A stretch of DNA of 64,000 bases, taken from positions 105,691 through 169,690 of the forward strand of contig JAEPPZ010000011.1 of the NCBI GenBank assembly GCA_017640785.1, given 5' to 3'. Below are positions 25,482 through 34,675 of the stretch, piece after piece. A program made the position numbers and the translations under genes. This DNA comes from Balneola sp. GTDB taxonomy: Bacteria > Bacteroidota > Rhodothermia > Balneolales > Balneolaceae. The notes below the pieces were generated by a model, which was given only the letters and a program-made list of their open reading frames with translations, was not told the DNA's origin and did not search any database. The stretch's first letter is position 1. The number at the start of each line of letters is the position of its first letter.

Positions 25482-26931
25482 ATTCAGAAGGCAACATTGG
25501 GCTGCAGCAGTTGATCGCCTTTTTACAGCTGTAAGACAAAATTTTGTCACATTCCTGATCCTTATTTTTGTAGGTACACGTCAAGCCGGGGGAGATTACT
25601 TTGTTTATGTACTGATGGGAACAATGGCGTTAACGTTCTTTTCAGGAATAGCAGGGTGGTACAGGTTTCAGTACAGAATTTCAGAGGGTGAACTACAGAT
25701 AAAAAAAGGAATTTTCGTTCGTAAAAAAGTCTATATGGCTAAAGAACGGATTCAGGTTATTGATGTGACTGAAGGATTGGTTCAGAGAGTTTTCGGGCTG
25801 GTTAAAGTAGAAGTAAAAACCGCCGGTGGAGGAACGGAGAGTGCCACTATAAACGCAATGACCTTTGAAGAGGCAGAAGAGCTTAAAAGAGAACTTCGTA
25901 ACAATGATCGGGTAAAAATAGAAGGGGATGAGTTACTCGAAGATGAAGGAGTTAATACTGAAGAGGAATTTCTTGATGAATGGAAGATATCGTCCAAAGA
26001 ATTAGTAATGGCAGCATTCACTTCAGGAAATTTTGGTTTAATTGCTTCCATTCTTGGAGCGCTTTCCGGTCAACTTGATGCCGTGATAACAGATGAAACA
26101 ATTGAGTATATACAAGGACTTTTGCCCGGTTTGAATAACTTTACCTTGGTCGCTACGATAGTTATCGTGATCCTTTTGGTATCATGGACTTTTTCCTTTT
26201 TGGGAGTGATCTTTAATTATTCTGACTTTAGTGTAAAAAAGACCGAGAAAGAACTCCTGATCCGTTCCGGTCTTATTGAGAGAAAGCATATAACCATTCC
26301 TTTTGACAGAATACAGGCTATTCGGTTTGTTGAAGGAGTTCTAAGACAACCATTAGGTTGTGGTATGTTATATGTTGAAAGTGCAGGTTTTGAGCAAAAT
26401 GTAAAAGAACGCTCTATAGTGTTGGTTCCGTTTATATCACACTCAATGATGCACGAGTTCTTCGATCGCTTTTTATCGGATTTCCATATTCCTGAATTAG
26501 ATGTTAAACCACCATCAAGGTCTTTTTTAAGATATCTGAGAAGACCTAATTACCTGCTTTTAGCTGCTATACCAATAGCCTGGTATTTCTGGGATTTCGG
26601 ATGGTTGCTGACACTTTTAATTATTCCGGCTACAATTTTAGGTTGGCTGAGATATAAAGATGCGGGATTATATTTTGATTCTAAAATGATCACAATGCAA
26701 TTCAGAAACTTCAATAGAAAAACGGCTTTTATCAGAAGAAAAAGAGTTCAGGTAATTGAAGAAACTATAAATCCGTTTCAGGAAAGAAAGAACATATCCA
26801 GTCTGTCTGTTACAGCCGCTTCAGGAGCAAAGGGTATTGCGTTTAGTATCGATGATCTTGAGAGCACTGACGTAAACAGAATCAGGAAATGGCTTTTAAA
26901 TGGGGAAATGGATTATGCCTCAACAGATTAA
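25474..26931 (+). CDS. Bacterial PH-domain (bPH2) membrane protein, YdbT-like
   Basis: A 485-residue membrane protein with three bPH2 modules, each following a pair of hydrophobic segments: residues ~60-150 (ISEGELQIKKGIFVRKKVYMAKERIQVIDV), ~255-345 (LLIRSGLIERKHITIPFDRIQAIRF) and ~410-480 (MQFRNFNRKTAFIRRKRVQVIEE). This is the YdbT architecture and it partners the gene just upstream. A Glu/Asp-rich linker lies near residues 148-168. Confidence 0.88.
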   Translation: MSEFRRQHWAAAVDRLFTAVRQNFVTFLILIFVGTRQAGGDYFVYVLMGTMALTFFSGIAGWYRFQYRISEGELQIKKGIFVRKKVYMAKERIQVIDVTEGLVQRVFGLVKVEVKTAGGGTESATINAMTFEEAEELKRELRNNDRVKIEGDELLEDEGVNTEEEFLDEWKISSKELVMAAFTSGNFGLIASILGALSGQLDAVITDETIEYIQGLLPGLNNFTLVATIVIVILLVSWTFSFLGVIFNYSDFSVKKTEKELLIRSGLIERKHITIPFDRIQAIRFVEGVLRQPLGCGMLYVESAGFEQNVKERSIVLVPFISHSMMHEFFDRFLSDFHIPELDVKPPSRSFLRYLRRPNYLLLAAIPIAWYFWDFGWLLTLLIIPATILGWLRYKDAGLYFDSKMITMQFRNFNRKTAFIRRKRVQVIEETINPFQERKNISSLSVTAASGAKGIAFSIDDLESTDVNRIRKWLLNGEMDYASTD

Positions 26932-27358
26932 GAATTTGATAATAAGAGAAGTAAACTACTCCGAAATTATCCGGTTATTGGAGAATTGTGAACTTCCTAC
27001 CAGAGACTTAAACCCAAATACTTCTATTTTTATGGGAGCTTTTTATGATGAAGATTTGGTGGGTTGTATTGGTTTAGAAAAGATCGGTGATTCTGGATTA
27101 TTGCGGTCTCTCGCTGTGGATCAAAATTACAGGGGTGAGGGGATTGGTTTTGAGCTTACCAAGGCAGTGCTTACTGAATCAATAAAAAAATCCTATTCAG
27201 AAGTATATTTGTTAACTACTGATGCAGAGAAGTTTTTTATAAAAGCAGGTTTTTATAAAATTATAAAGGAAAATTCTCCAAAAGCTGTTAAAGAGACAAA
27301 ACAATACAGAGAAATCTGTTCCGATTCCGCTGTAGTTATGAAAATTAATCTAGCCTAG
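26915..27358 (+). CDS. ArsN2-like GNAT acetyltransferase
   Basis: About 147 residues from ATG 26915; an in-frame ATG at 26900 is possible but gives a longer overlap with the upstream gene. The protein has the ArsN2 pattern: LLENCELPTRDL at the N-terminus, GCIGLEKIGDSGLLRSLAVD, the acetyl-CoA loop RGEGIGFELTK, and YLLTTDAEKFFIKAGFYK. Family members are found in arsenic-resistance clusters, but no arsenic genes are in this window. It overlaps the PH-domain gene by 17 bases and the convergent ZIP gene by nine. Confidence 0.75.
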   Translation: MPQQIKNLIIREVNYSEIIRLLENCELPTRDLNPNTSIFMGAFYDEDLVGCIGLEKIGDSGLLRSLAVDQNYRGEGIGFELTKAVLTESIKKSYSEVYLLTTDAEKFFIKAGFYKIIKENSPKAVKETKQYREICSDSAVVMKINLA

Positions 27359-28174
27359 TGAGACATCAAGAACCATCATAACGCAAAACCCTACCAGAGT
27401 TCCCAGCGTTGCTAAATCCGTATTTCCGTGATGTTGACTTTCAGGAATGAGTTCCTCAACTACAACATATATCATTGCGCCGGCAGCAAAAGCAAGAGCG
27501 TAAGGAAGAATCGGAGTAATAAAAATAACAGCAGCGGCACCAATCACAGCAGAAACCGGTTCAACTACTCCTGAAAGCTGTCCATACCAAAAACTCTTTC
27601 CTACTTTAGCACCATCTCTTCTTAAAGGTAAAGATACAGCCATTCCTTCCGGGAAATTTTGAATTCCAATTCCTATAGCCAAAGCAATAGCTCCTGCTAC
27701 AGTTGCTGTACCTGTAATATCAACTCCTGAAGCCGCGGCACCAAAAAGGACTCCAACTGCTAATCCTTCCGGAATGTTATGAAGCGTAATGGCAAGAACC
27801 AGTAAAGTTGAGCGCCTCCATTTAGTTGGTACGCCTTCAGCTTCAGATCGGTCAAATCCGAGATGTAAATGCGGTAAATACTGATCTGCAACTCTTAAAA
27901 ATAAACCTCCTCCTAAAAAACCAATAACAGCAGGTAACCAGGGAATAGATCCTTGTGCTTCAGCCATATCTATGGAAGGAATAATTAAAGACCATACACT
28001 CGCTGCAATCATTACTCCTGCAGCAAAGCCCATCATGCTGTCTAAAAGCGGATAATTTATTTTTTTGGTAAAGAAAACTAGAGAAGCCCCAAGTGCAGTT
28101 AAGGTCCATGTAAATAAACCTCCTAGAAGAGCTTGTACTATTGGGTTAAGTTCGTAGAAAAATTCTGGAATCAT
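27350..28174 (-). CDS. ZIP-family divalent metal transporter
   Basis: A 274-residue inner-membrane protein with about eight hydrophobic segments. The ZIP metal site is visible in the fourth segment, ITLHNIPEGLAVG, and in the fifth, IGIQNFPEGMAVSLP, where the usual first His is replaced by Asn. A His-containing loop (YLPHLHLG) lies before it. ZIP proteins import zinc, iron or related divalent metals. A secreted propeller with a His/Met-rich insert lies about 1 kb away, also on the minus strand, and may share the metal theme (inference). Confidence 0.9.
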   Translation of the reverse strand: MIPEFFYELNPIVQALLGGLFTWTLTALGASLVFFTKKINYPLLDSMMGFAAGVMIAASVWSLIIPSIDMAEAQGSIPWLPAVIGFLGGGLFLRVADQYLPHLHLGFDRSEAEGVPTKWRRSTLLVLAITLHNIPEGLAVGVLFGAAASGVDITGTATVAGAIALAIGIGIQNFPEGMAVSLPLRRDGAKVGKSFWYGQLSGVVEPVSAVIGAAAVIFITPILPYALAFAAGAMIYVVVEELIPESQHHGNTDLATLGTLVGFCVMMVLDVSLG

Positions 28175-28330
28175 GCGTCTAAGTTTTTTTCTAAACTTAA
28201 TAAATTTTTAGACAAGACTAAATATTATAATCCATTAAATAAGAATATTTTATAGTTTGATTGACTGTATTTCACTTACCTTTTTGTCAATAAATAGCTA
28301 ATTAAGTAAAAAGGGGCTTGGGTTAGTCAC

Positions 28331-29050
28331 ATGAATCAAAAAAATGAAGCGTATCAACTACCAATTAAAGAAGGTAATGTTCGGATTGTTTTTAATGTCG
28401 GTCAGATTCAGGTAAATATTTCAAATTCTATAAAAGACTTTTTTTCTCAAAAAGATGATACTGTAAAGTTATTTGTAGACCTGGGTGATCTAAATATCAA
28501 AGGAATAAAGAAAGAAGGGTATGATCTTGTACAAAAGAAGAGTAAACAAAACCCCGAAGATTCTTTTATTCTTCCTGATGATATAATATGGTTTGATGTT
28601 GATATAGAAGAGGTTTCAAGTGTTCTTAATAATGCAGTAAAGTTCCATATTAAGGGGAGCTATTCTGAACATCTGCGTTATTTTATAGATAAGATGGACT
28701 ATAAAATAGAGTGGTTGCAACATGATAAGTTAAAGAATGAGATTTCAACAGTAAGCGTAACCAAGAGAACTTATACGCAACCCAGAATAGAGCAAAATGT
28801 CAATTATGAGTTGGACGAGATAGCAAAGAGTGCAGAACTATTAAAGAAGGCTATAAATAGGATTGACCTGAGAACAGGCTCAGCTTATGTGAGACTAAAT
28901 ACTGAAGATGGAAAACTGGATCCTGTTATTATGATTATTGCCGAGAAGTTAGGTTACAGCATAAAAATACTGGATGAAGAAACGATCTCTGAGCTTAAGA
29001 AGAGAGGACAAAAAGCTACACATTTAATCTCTTTGCTTATCAATTACTAG
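28331..29050 (+). CDS. Hypothetical cytoplasmic protein
   Basis: A 239-residue protein without signal peptide or membrane helix. I do not recognise it. The N-terminal ~140 residues are beta-rich and charged, the middle (ELDEIAKSAELLKKAINRID) is a helix, and the C-terminal part again alpha-beta (LDPVIMIIAEKLGYSIKILDEE). It lies alone between the divergent ZIP gene and a bidirectional terminator. Confidence 0.65.
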   Translation: MNQKNEAYQLPIKEGNVRIVFNVGQIQVNISNSIKDFFSQKDDTVKLFVDLGDLNIKGIKKEGYDLVQKKSKQNPEDSFILPDDIIWFDVDIEEVSSVLNNAVKFHIKGSYSEHLRYFIDKMDYKIEWLQHDKLKNEISTVSVTKRTYTQPRIEQNVNYELDEIAKSAELLKKAINRIDLRTGSAYVRLNTEDGKLDPVIMIIAEKLGYSIKILDEETISELKKRGQKATHLISLLINY

Positions 29051-29062
29051 CAAATGCAACAT

Positions 29063-29100
29063 AAAAAAGCTCCTTTAGTTATTAAAGGAGCCTGTTTATT
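29063..29100. terminator. Bidirectional terminator
   Basis: A perfect 9-bp stem, gctccttta (29069-29077) and taaaggagc (29083-29091), with an A-run on the left and a T-rich tail on the right, between two convergent genes. Confidence 0.9.
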
Positions 29101-29117
29101 TACTTGAATAATCTTTT

Positions 29118-30368
29118 CTAAGGAGCTACCTGTTTCCAGAAAACTATTCCCCCGGCTTGTTTACCGGTTTCTACCACAGCTATTCTCTCATTAGTTCTAA
29201 GATCAATAATATCTACTGAACCAGGTTCTCCGCCTATTCCTTCTACTGATAAAAATGCGTATCTGTTATCAGATGAAATGGCAACTCCATGAGTTACTTT
29301 CCGGCTGTTTTTGACCTTAGCGATCTCCTTTCCTGATTCCAGATCAAATATGCCGGTTGCTCCTTCACCTTTATAGCTGGCTACCAGAATTTTTCCGTCA
29401 TGACTTACTTCCAGATTATATGGAGCTTTACCTGATTTAAAACGACGAGTTACGGCCCATTTTTCAGTATCAATTTCGATGATCTCATCGGAACCATTAC
29501 CTGCTACATAAACGAGTGGTTTTGTAGGATGTGGATCTGCCCAGGTTGGTTTTACTTCCGGTTTTGCATGCATCATTTTCATGCCACTGTCCTTTTTCAT
29601 TCCATCCATATCATGACCCGAATGGTCTTCCTTCATTTCATTCTCTTTATTAGAATGTTCTTCATGAGTTCCGTCTTTCATGTGCTTCTCATGATTTTCT
29701 TTATGCTCTTTGGAATCATCAGAATGATCTTCCATGCCGTCCATTTTCATGGCGTTTTTCTTGAGACTAAGTGTGCGGTTCACATTCAATCCGGCTGTGT
29801 TGATCTCATAGAGTTCATCAGTCATCATAGAAACATGATACTGTTTAGTGCCATCGTCTGTAATTCTGGAACCATGAGGCATTATACCTGTCTTTATATC
29901 TGTAATAACTTCCATATAGTCAGGATCTACAACAGAAACTGTACTTGGAACCATATCTCCATGAAGATTGAAATTAACCACATATAAAAGTCCTGTTGAT
30001 TTAGATATTTCCATGCTCGCAGGAAACATTCCTAAATCGGTGGTTGCTACTAACTCATCGGTACCTGTTTTATACTTTGCCAGCATTCCGTAAGGATTAC
30101 CGTGAGCGATAGATAAAAACCAATATTCACCATCCAGAGAAATATTTATTCCATGCGGGCCATCAGTTTCTGTAGGATAACGACCAACTTGTATGGTTTT
30201 TGCTATTTTTGCTTTATTAGTTTTTCCATCAAGATGAATTAAATGTACTTCATCTTCTGATTCAGCAGCTACATACACGTAATAGTCCTGAGAGAATGAT
30301 GCAGATGGCACTAAAAGAAAAAATAGTATTGCTGATAGTAAAATTGAAAAGAGCTTATGATTCTTCAT
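29118..30368 (-). CDS. Secreted YVTN-type beta-propeller with a His/Met-rich insert
   Basis: A 416-residue exported protein with signal peptide (MKNHKLFSILLSAILFFLLV). It has YVTN/NHL-type propeller blades such as TDGPHGINISLDGEYWFLSI, VEVSHDGKILVASYKG and VAISSDNRYAFLSVEG. A hydrophilic insert at residues ~203-268 is packed with His, Met, Asp and Glu (for example EDHSGHDMDGMKKDSGMKMM), which looks like a copper- or zinc-binding loop. Similar propellers occur near cytochrome d1 and metal-handling genes. It is third in a run of three minus-strand secreted propeller genes. Confidence 0.85.
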   Translation of the reverse strand: MKNHKLFSILLSAILFFLLVPSASFSQDYYVYVAAESEDEVHLIHLDGKTNKAKIAKTIQVGRYPTETDGPHGINISLDGEYWFLSIAHGNPYGMLAKYKTGTDELVATTDLGMFPASMEISKSTGLLYVVNFNLHGDMVPSTVSVVDPDYMEVITDIKTGIMPHGSRITDDGTKQYHVSMMTDELYEINTAGLNVNRTLSLKKNAMKMDGMEDHSDDSKEHKENHEKHMKDGTHEEHSNKENEMKEDHSGHDMDGMKKDSGMKMMHAKPEVKPTWADPHPTKPLVYVAGNGSDEIIEIDTEKWAVTRRFKSGKAPYNLEVSHDGKILVASYKGEGATGIFDLESGKEIAKVKNSRKVTHGVAISSDNRYAFLSVEGIGGEPGSVDIIDLRTNERIAVVETGKQAGGIVFWKQVAP

Positions 30369-30410
30369 AAGAGAAATAATACTTATTTAATGTGTTCAAA
30401 CGTAAATATA

Positions 30411-30433
30411 GAAGGAGCCGGTTAAGCTCCTTC
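30411..30433. terminator. Hairpin between propeller genes
   Basis: Arms gaaggagc and gctccttc with a 7-base loop and a T-rich tail on the plus strand. On the minus strand the tail is weaker, so it may only attenuate transcription between the second and third propeller genes. Confidence 0.5.
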
Positions 30434-30441
30434 TTTTTATG

Positions 30442-32454
30442 TTAATTTGTTCCCTGAGAAGTACTTTCGCCAAGTTTTAAAGCCCAGATTCCTGAATTCC
30501 AATCGGAAAGGAAAATGTAGCCTTTGTACGGCTGAGGCCCCCAGGTAAATGTTGCATTAGGAATATATGCTTCGCTGTCAGAAGGGTAGAAAGACGCGAT
30601 TTCACGTCCCTGATCATAAAGATCACCCATCAATTCACCGGAGATGTCAACAACTCTTAAGCCACCATTGTACATCGCAACGTAAAGAATATCGCCTTCA
30701 ACCCAGTAGTTATGAGTTCCAGCTTCGGGAACCTGATAACGAGCAACTTCAGCAGGAGAATCCCAGTCATCAAACTTCACAAAATGTATCCATCCTGCTG
30801 CTCTGTTCGCACCTTCAGTATTTAGACCATAAGGAAATGCTTCATCACCACCGAGTACATAAAAATCTCCGGTAGATTCGCTTTTGAATGGGAAAGCTGC
30901 GTGATTCCATCCACTTGGATAAGCATAGCTTCCTAGCTGTACAGGGTTTTCAGGTGAACCTCCTGCTCCCGGAAGGTCAGCGCTTGCATTACTTCCGATA
31001 TCAACGGCAACAATTCCGTCACTCCAGTTTGAAGAATATGCAATTCCATCCTGTATCCAAACATCGTGAATGGAATGACTTGGTGTATCCAGTTCAAAAA
31101 CTCCTACTGTTTTAGGATTCTTCGGATCATCAATATTGATGATGTCGTACTTACGGCCATTGTTCACAGCGTACACATGATTGTCATAAATGAATGTATT
31201 GTGAACACCACCGGTCAGATCCTGAGTGTACTCTGAATGAATTTTAACATCACGAGGATTGGTTACATCCAGAATGATGATTCCATTTTTACGATCTGAA
31301 GCACCTTCACGAGTAATTACGGCCACTTTTCCGTCTTCAGAAACTTTTACATCATTCACAGTACGTGCATCCACAACTACAGTATCAATTGGTGTGATCT
31401 TGCTTGGGTCAGTTACATCCCAAAAGATCGCTTCACCATTTCCACCCCAGGTTCCTGTCAATGCATAGTCTCTGCCGTCAACGCCTTCCCAAACCCATAG
31501 ATCTGATGTTCTGGTATGAGAAACAATTCCTTTTCCAACTAAGGTTAAAGGTCGTTGAACATTTCTTGGTACTGCTTTAATGGTTGTTGTTGTTGATTTA
31601 TCTCCTGAAGTAGCGACAATTGTAAACAATCCCGGATCGCTGGCAACAAACTTTCCGCTTTGTGCAATCTGAGCAGAAGCGCCTTGTCCTAAATTATCAT
31701 CAGGCTCTGCGATATAAGTGTATTTGATAGGAGCGTCTTTAACAGCATCTCCTTTACTCGTTTTAGCTATTGCTTCAAAAGTAACTACATCACCGGTACG
31801 GATGGTTTTTCCATCATAATTATGACTGATATCCATAGAGGCAATTGGGTTTTCTGAAACTTTGAATTTCCAGGTAGCCGATTTGTTTTCAGCTTTTGCT
31901 GTAATTGTGAAGCTTCCTTTTTTATGTGCTTTAAGGTTTCCGAATGCATCAATGCTTGCAACATCAGGATTAGAGCTGGATAACTTCACGTCTACATTAT
32001 CTCTGGTTACACCTGCTTCATCCACAACTTTAGTTTCTAAAGAAATAGTGGTTGTGTTATAGAAGTTTTCAGGAGCATTCAAAAATGTAACAGACTTAAC
32101 CGGAGGGTAAGCTACATCCACAGCAAGCGTTGCGCTTATTCTGTCTGCTCTGTTTGCTGTGAGTGTACGTGCAATGATCGAAAACTTACCTGATTGAATT
32201 GCTTTAACATTACCATCCGGAGTAACGATCAAAGAACGGCGATTTCTGGTGAAAAACACCAAAGAATCCTGAGTAGTATTACCATCAGCGTCCACTACTT
32301 TTGCTGAAATCTTTGTTTCTTCATTTAATTTTAATGATAGCATCTCCGTGTCAAAAACGATCTTTTTATCCTGCGCTTTTGAGTTCACTGCCAGTAAAAC
32401 GACAGTAAGAACGGCGATTCCTACTAGTTTTGTTATCGAGTTTATTTTTTTCAT
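30442..32454 (-). CDS. Secreted Ig-like (Big2) plus LVIVD propeller protein, paralogue 2
   Basis: A 670-residue exported protein: signal peptide (MKKINSITKLVGIAVLTVVL), three bacterial Ig-like (Big2) domains at ~30-300, and a C-terminal LVIVD-type beta-propeller at ~300-665. Propeller motifs include NGIIILDVTNPRDVKIHSEY, YDIINIDDPKNPKTVGVF, IVAVDIG and LRVVDISGE. It lies 13 bases after its paralogue and shares most of the propeller sequence. Cell-surface or periplasmic; ligand unknown. Confidence 0.88.
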   Translation of the reverse strand: MKKINSITKLVGIAVLTVVLLAVNSKAQDKKIVFDTEMLSLKLNEETKISAKVVDADGNTTQDSLVFFTRNRRSLIVTPDGNVKAIQSGKFSIIARTLTANRADRISATLAVDVAYPPVKSVTFLNAPENFYNTTTISLETKVVDEAGVTRDNVDVKLSSSNPDVASIDAFGNLKAHKKGSFTITAKAENKSATWKFKVSENPIASMDISHNYDGKTIRTGDVVTFEAIAKTSKGDAVKDAPIKYTYIAEPDDNLGQGASAQIAQSGKFVASDPGLFTIVATSGDKSTTTTIKAVPRNVQRPLTLVGKGIVSHTRTSDLWVWEGVDGRDYALTGTWGGNGEAIFWDVTDPSKITPIDTVVVDARTVNDVKVSEDGKVAVITREGASDRKNGIIILDVTNPRDVKIHSEYTQDLTGGVHNTFIYDNHVYAVNNGRKYDIINIDDPKNPKTVGVFELDTPSHSIHDVWIQDGIAYSSNWSDGIVAVDIGSNASADLPGAGGSPENPVQLGSYAYPSGWNHAAFPFKSESTGDFYVLGGDEAFPYGLNTEGANRAAGWIHFVKFDDWDSPAEVARYQVPEAGTHNYWVEGDILYVAMYNGGLRVVDISGELMGDLYDQGREIASFYPSDSEAYIPNATFTWGPQPYKGYIFLSDWNSGIWALKLGESTSQGTN

Positions 32455-32467
32455 AGTTGTTTTGTAA

Positions 32468-34459
32468 TTAGTTACTTGCTGTTCCCTGAACAGGTTTTAG
32501 TTTTATTGCCCATAGCCCTGAATTCATATCAGATACAAATATCATATCTTTATATGGCTGTGGCCCCCATGACATTGGTTGATTCGGGCCAATTCCTTCA
32601 TTAACACTCGGTTTAAATCTCGCTATTTCTCTGCCTTGGTCGTATAAGTTGCCCATTAGTTCACCGGAAACATCAACGATCCTTAGTCCACCTTGATAGT
32701 AAGCAACATACATCACGTCGTCTTTGATCCAGATATTGTGAGTCCCAGCTTCCGGTACTTCGTAACGAGCTACTTCTTCAGCTTCTTCCCAATTATTCAG
32801 CTTAAAGAAATGGATCCATCCTGCTGGAATCCCTCCGGGAAAAGCTTCATCACCGGCAGCGATATAAAAGTTATCGGATGATTTGCTCTTAAAAGGAAAT
32901 GCTGCATGATTCCATCCACTCGGATATGTAAAACTCCCCAGCATTTTCGGATTCTCAGGAGAACCACCGATGCTTTCCATATCTCCCCCAAGCTTACTTC
33001 CAACATCAACAGCTACAACTCCATCACTCCAGTTTGATGAGTAAGCAATTCCATCTTCGATCCATACATCATGTACGGAATGTCCCGGAGTATCCAATTC
33101 AAACTGACTTACGCGATATGGATTTTTAGGATCCTCAATGTTTATGATATCATACCTGCGGCCATTGTTGATTGCGTAAATATGATTTTCATATATAAAC
33201 ACATTGTGAACACCACCGGTTAAACCGTCATCGAAACGAGAAAGAATTTCTACATTGCTTGGATCGGTAACGTCTAGAATAACCAGACCATTTTTTCTGT
33301 CGGAAGCACCCTCACGTGAGATCACAGCAATTTTTCCATCTTCTGAAACTTTTACATCATTCACAACACGTGCATCAACAGTGATAGTATCGATAGCAAC
33401 CATATTCTCAGGATCAGTTACATCCCAGAAGAAAGCTTCACCACGACCAACGTGTGTACCTGTAGCTGCATAATCTCTGCCATCAACGCCTTCCCAAACC
33501 CAAAGGTCGGAAGTCGGAACATCCGTTACTTTAGCATTACCCAGAATCTCTATTTCTCGCTGAACATTTCTGGGATTAATTTTGACAGTAGTCTCTGCAA
33601 CGGACCCGGAGTTTCTTGCTGAAATGGTATAAAGCCCGGATTTATTGGCTACAAATTTTCCGTTTTGCTCAATTTGAGCAGGAGCTGCTTCTCCTCTGGA
33701 ATCGTCGGGTCTTGCAGTAAATGAATAAACAACGGGTGCGTCAGAAACCACATTTCCCTTTTTATCTTTAGCTATTGCTTTAAGTGTTAAAACATCTCCG
33801 GTTCTGGCAACATCTTCATTTACAGAAATTTCAATTGAAGTTACAGGATTACTGACCACTTCGATTTCATGAGTCTTAGTAACTCCTTCAATGGAAGCTG
33901 TAATTTTAGCCTTTCCTGTAGACTTGGCATTAATTCTTCCAAACTGATTGATATCGAGCACTTTTGGATTTGAAGATTTGTAATCGGAAACTTCCAGGTC
34001 TTCTCTTTTAAAATCTAAAACATCATACACTCTGCTTTCCAATTGAAATGAGGTTCCTTCATATAGTTTTCCGGGCACATCATTAAAAACTATGCGGTCT
34101 AACTTAGGATAGTTTACCGTAACCGTAACATTTTTTCGCATTACAGGGTTGTCGCCCTGAGCTGTTTTATAGACAATAACTGAATAAGAGCCCGGTTCTA
34201 GGGCTTTCATCAACCCACTTCTAGTTACAGACAGAGAGCGTCTGGCTCTTGAAAAGTAGATCATGGTGTCAGGCTGGACTTCTCCTTCAGCATTTACAAG
34301 CATTGCTTTAAGTTGAAGTTCCTGTCCCACGTCTAATGTTATAACTTCGGGGTCAGTGACAATTTTAAGCTCATTTTCTGTTTCCTGAGCTAAAATATTA
34401 TTCGTTAAAATACCGGTCAGTAACACTACTATTAAACCGGTTATTCGAGAAAATTTCAT
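32468..34459 (-). CDS. Secreted Ig-like (Big2) plus LVIVD propeller protein, paralogue 1
   Basis: About 663 residues from ATG 34459, which gives a normal signal peptide (MKFSRITGLIVVLLTGILTN). Upstream in-frame ATGs at 34474 and 34510 would only add a non-signal-like extension. Layout matches its neighbour: Ig-like domains at ~25-290 and an LVIVD propeller to the end (YDIINIEDPKNPYRVSQF, VVAVDVG, LRIVDVSGE). The Ig-like halves have drifted more than the propellers. First gene of the three-gene run. Confidence 0.88.
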   Translation of the reverse strand: MKFSRITGLIVVLLTGILTNNILAQETENELKIVTDPEVITLDVGQELQLKAMLVNAEGEVQPDTMIYFSRARRSLSVTRSGLMKALEPGSYSVIVYKTAQGDNPVMRKNVTVTVNYPKLDRIVFNDVPGKLYEGTSFQLESRVYDVLDFKREDLEVSDYKSSNPKVLDINQFGRINAKSTGKAKITASIEGVTKTHEIEVVSNPVTSIEISVNEDVARTGDVLTLKAIAKDKKGNVVSDAPVVYSFTARPDDSRGEAAPAQIEQNGKFVANKSGLYTISARNSGSVAETTVKINPRNVQREIEILGNAKVTDVPTSDLWVWEGVDGRDYAATGTHVGRGEAFFWDVTDPENMVAIDTITVDARVVNDVKVSEDGKIAVISREGASDRKNGLVILDVTDPSNVEILSRFDDGLTGGVHNVFIYENHIYAINNGRRYDIINIEDPKNPYRVSQFELDTPGHSVHDVWIEDGIAYSSNWSDGVVAVDVGSKLGGDMESIGGSPENPKMLGSFTYPSGWNHAAFPFKSKSSDNFYIAAGDEAFPGGIPAGWIHFFKLNNWEEAEEVARYEVPEAGTHNIWIKDDVMYVAYYQGGLRIVDVSGELMGNLYDQGREIARFKPSVNEGIGPNQPMSWGPQPYKDMIFVSDMNSGLWAIKLKPVQGTASN

Positions 34460-34572
34460 TGGTAGAAAGTTCATTAATGTTGTTTTAAATAGAGTGCTGT
34501 AATAAATCAAAAAAAAGGGAGAAATAGAATTAGAGAAACAGCTTTTTACGCTTATTTATAATCAATTTTTCG

Positions 34573-34580
34573 TAATTTTG
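34573..34580 (+). promoter_or_regulatory. Possible Bacteroidota-type promoter box upstream of gcvP
   Basis: TAATTTTG matches the TAnnTTTG consensus, about 96 bases before the gcvP start. No clear -33 TTTG box was found. No glycine riboswitch structure is evident in this leader. Confidence 0.35.
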
Positions 34581-34675
34581 GGAGCCTTTTTGGCTAATAC
34601 CTTGTTTACAATCTTGAAGCATCATAATTGACTTCAAACAAAATTCAATTCATAAATATTTAGGAAGCTAGTTTA

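Noticed and set aside
26900..27358. Arsenic-resistance locus
   Set aside because: Only the ArsN2-like acetyltransferase is present, with no arsenate reductase, ArsB/Acr3 or ArsR nearby.
34511..34675. Glycine riboswitch in front of gcvP
   Set aside because: No tandem aptamer-like conserved segments or expression platform could be recognised in the 165-base leader.
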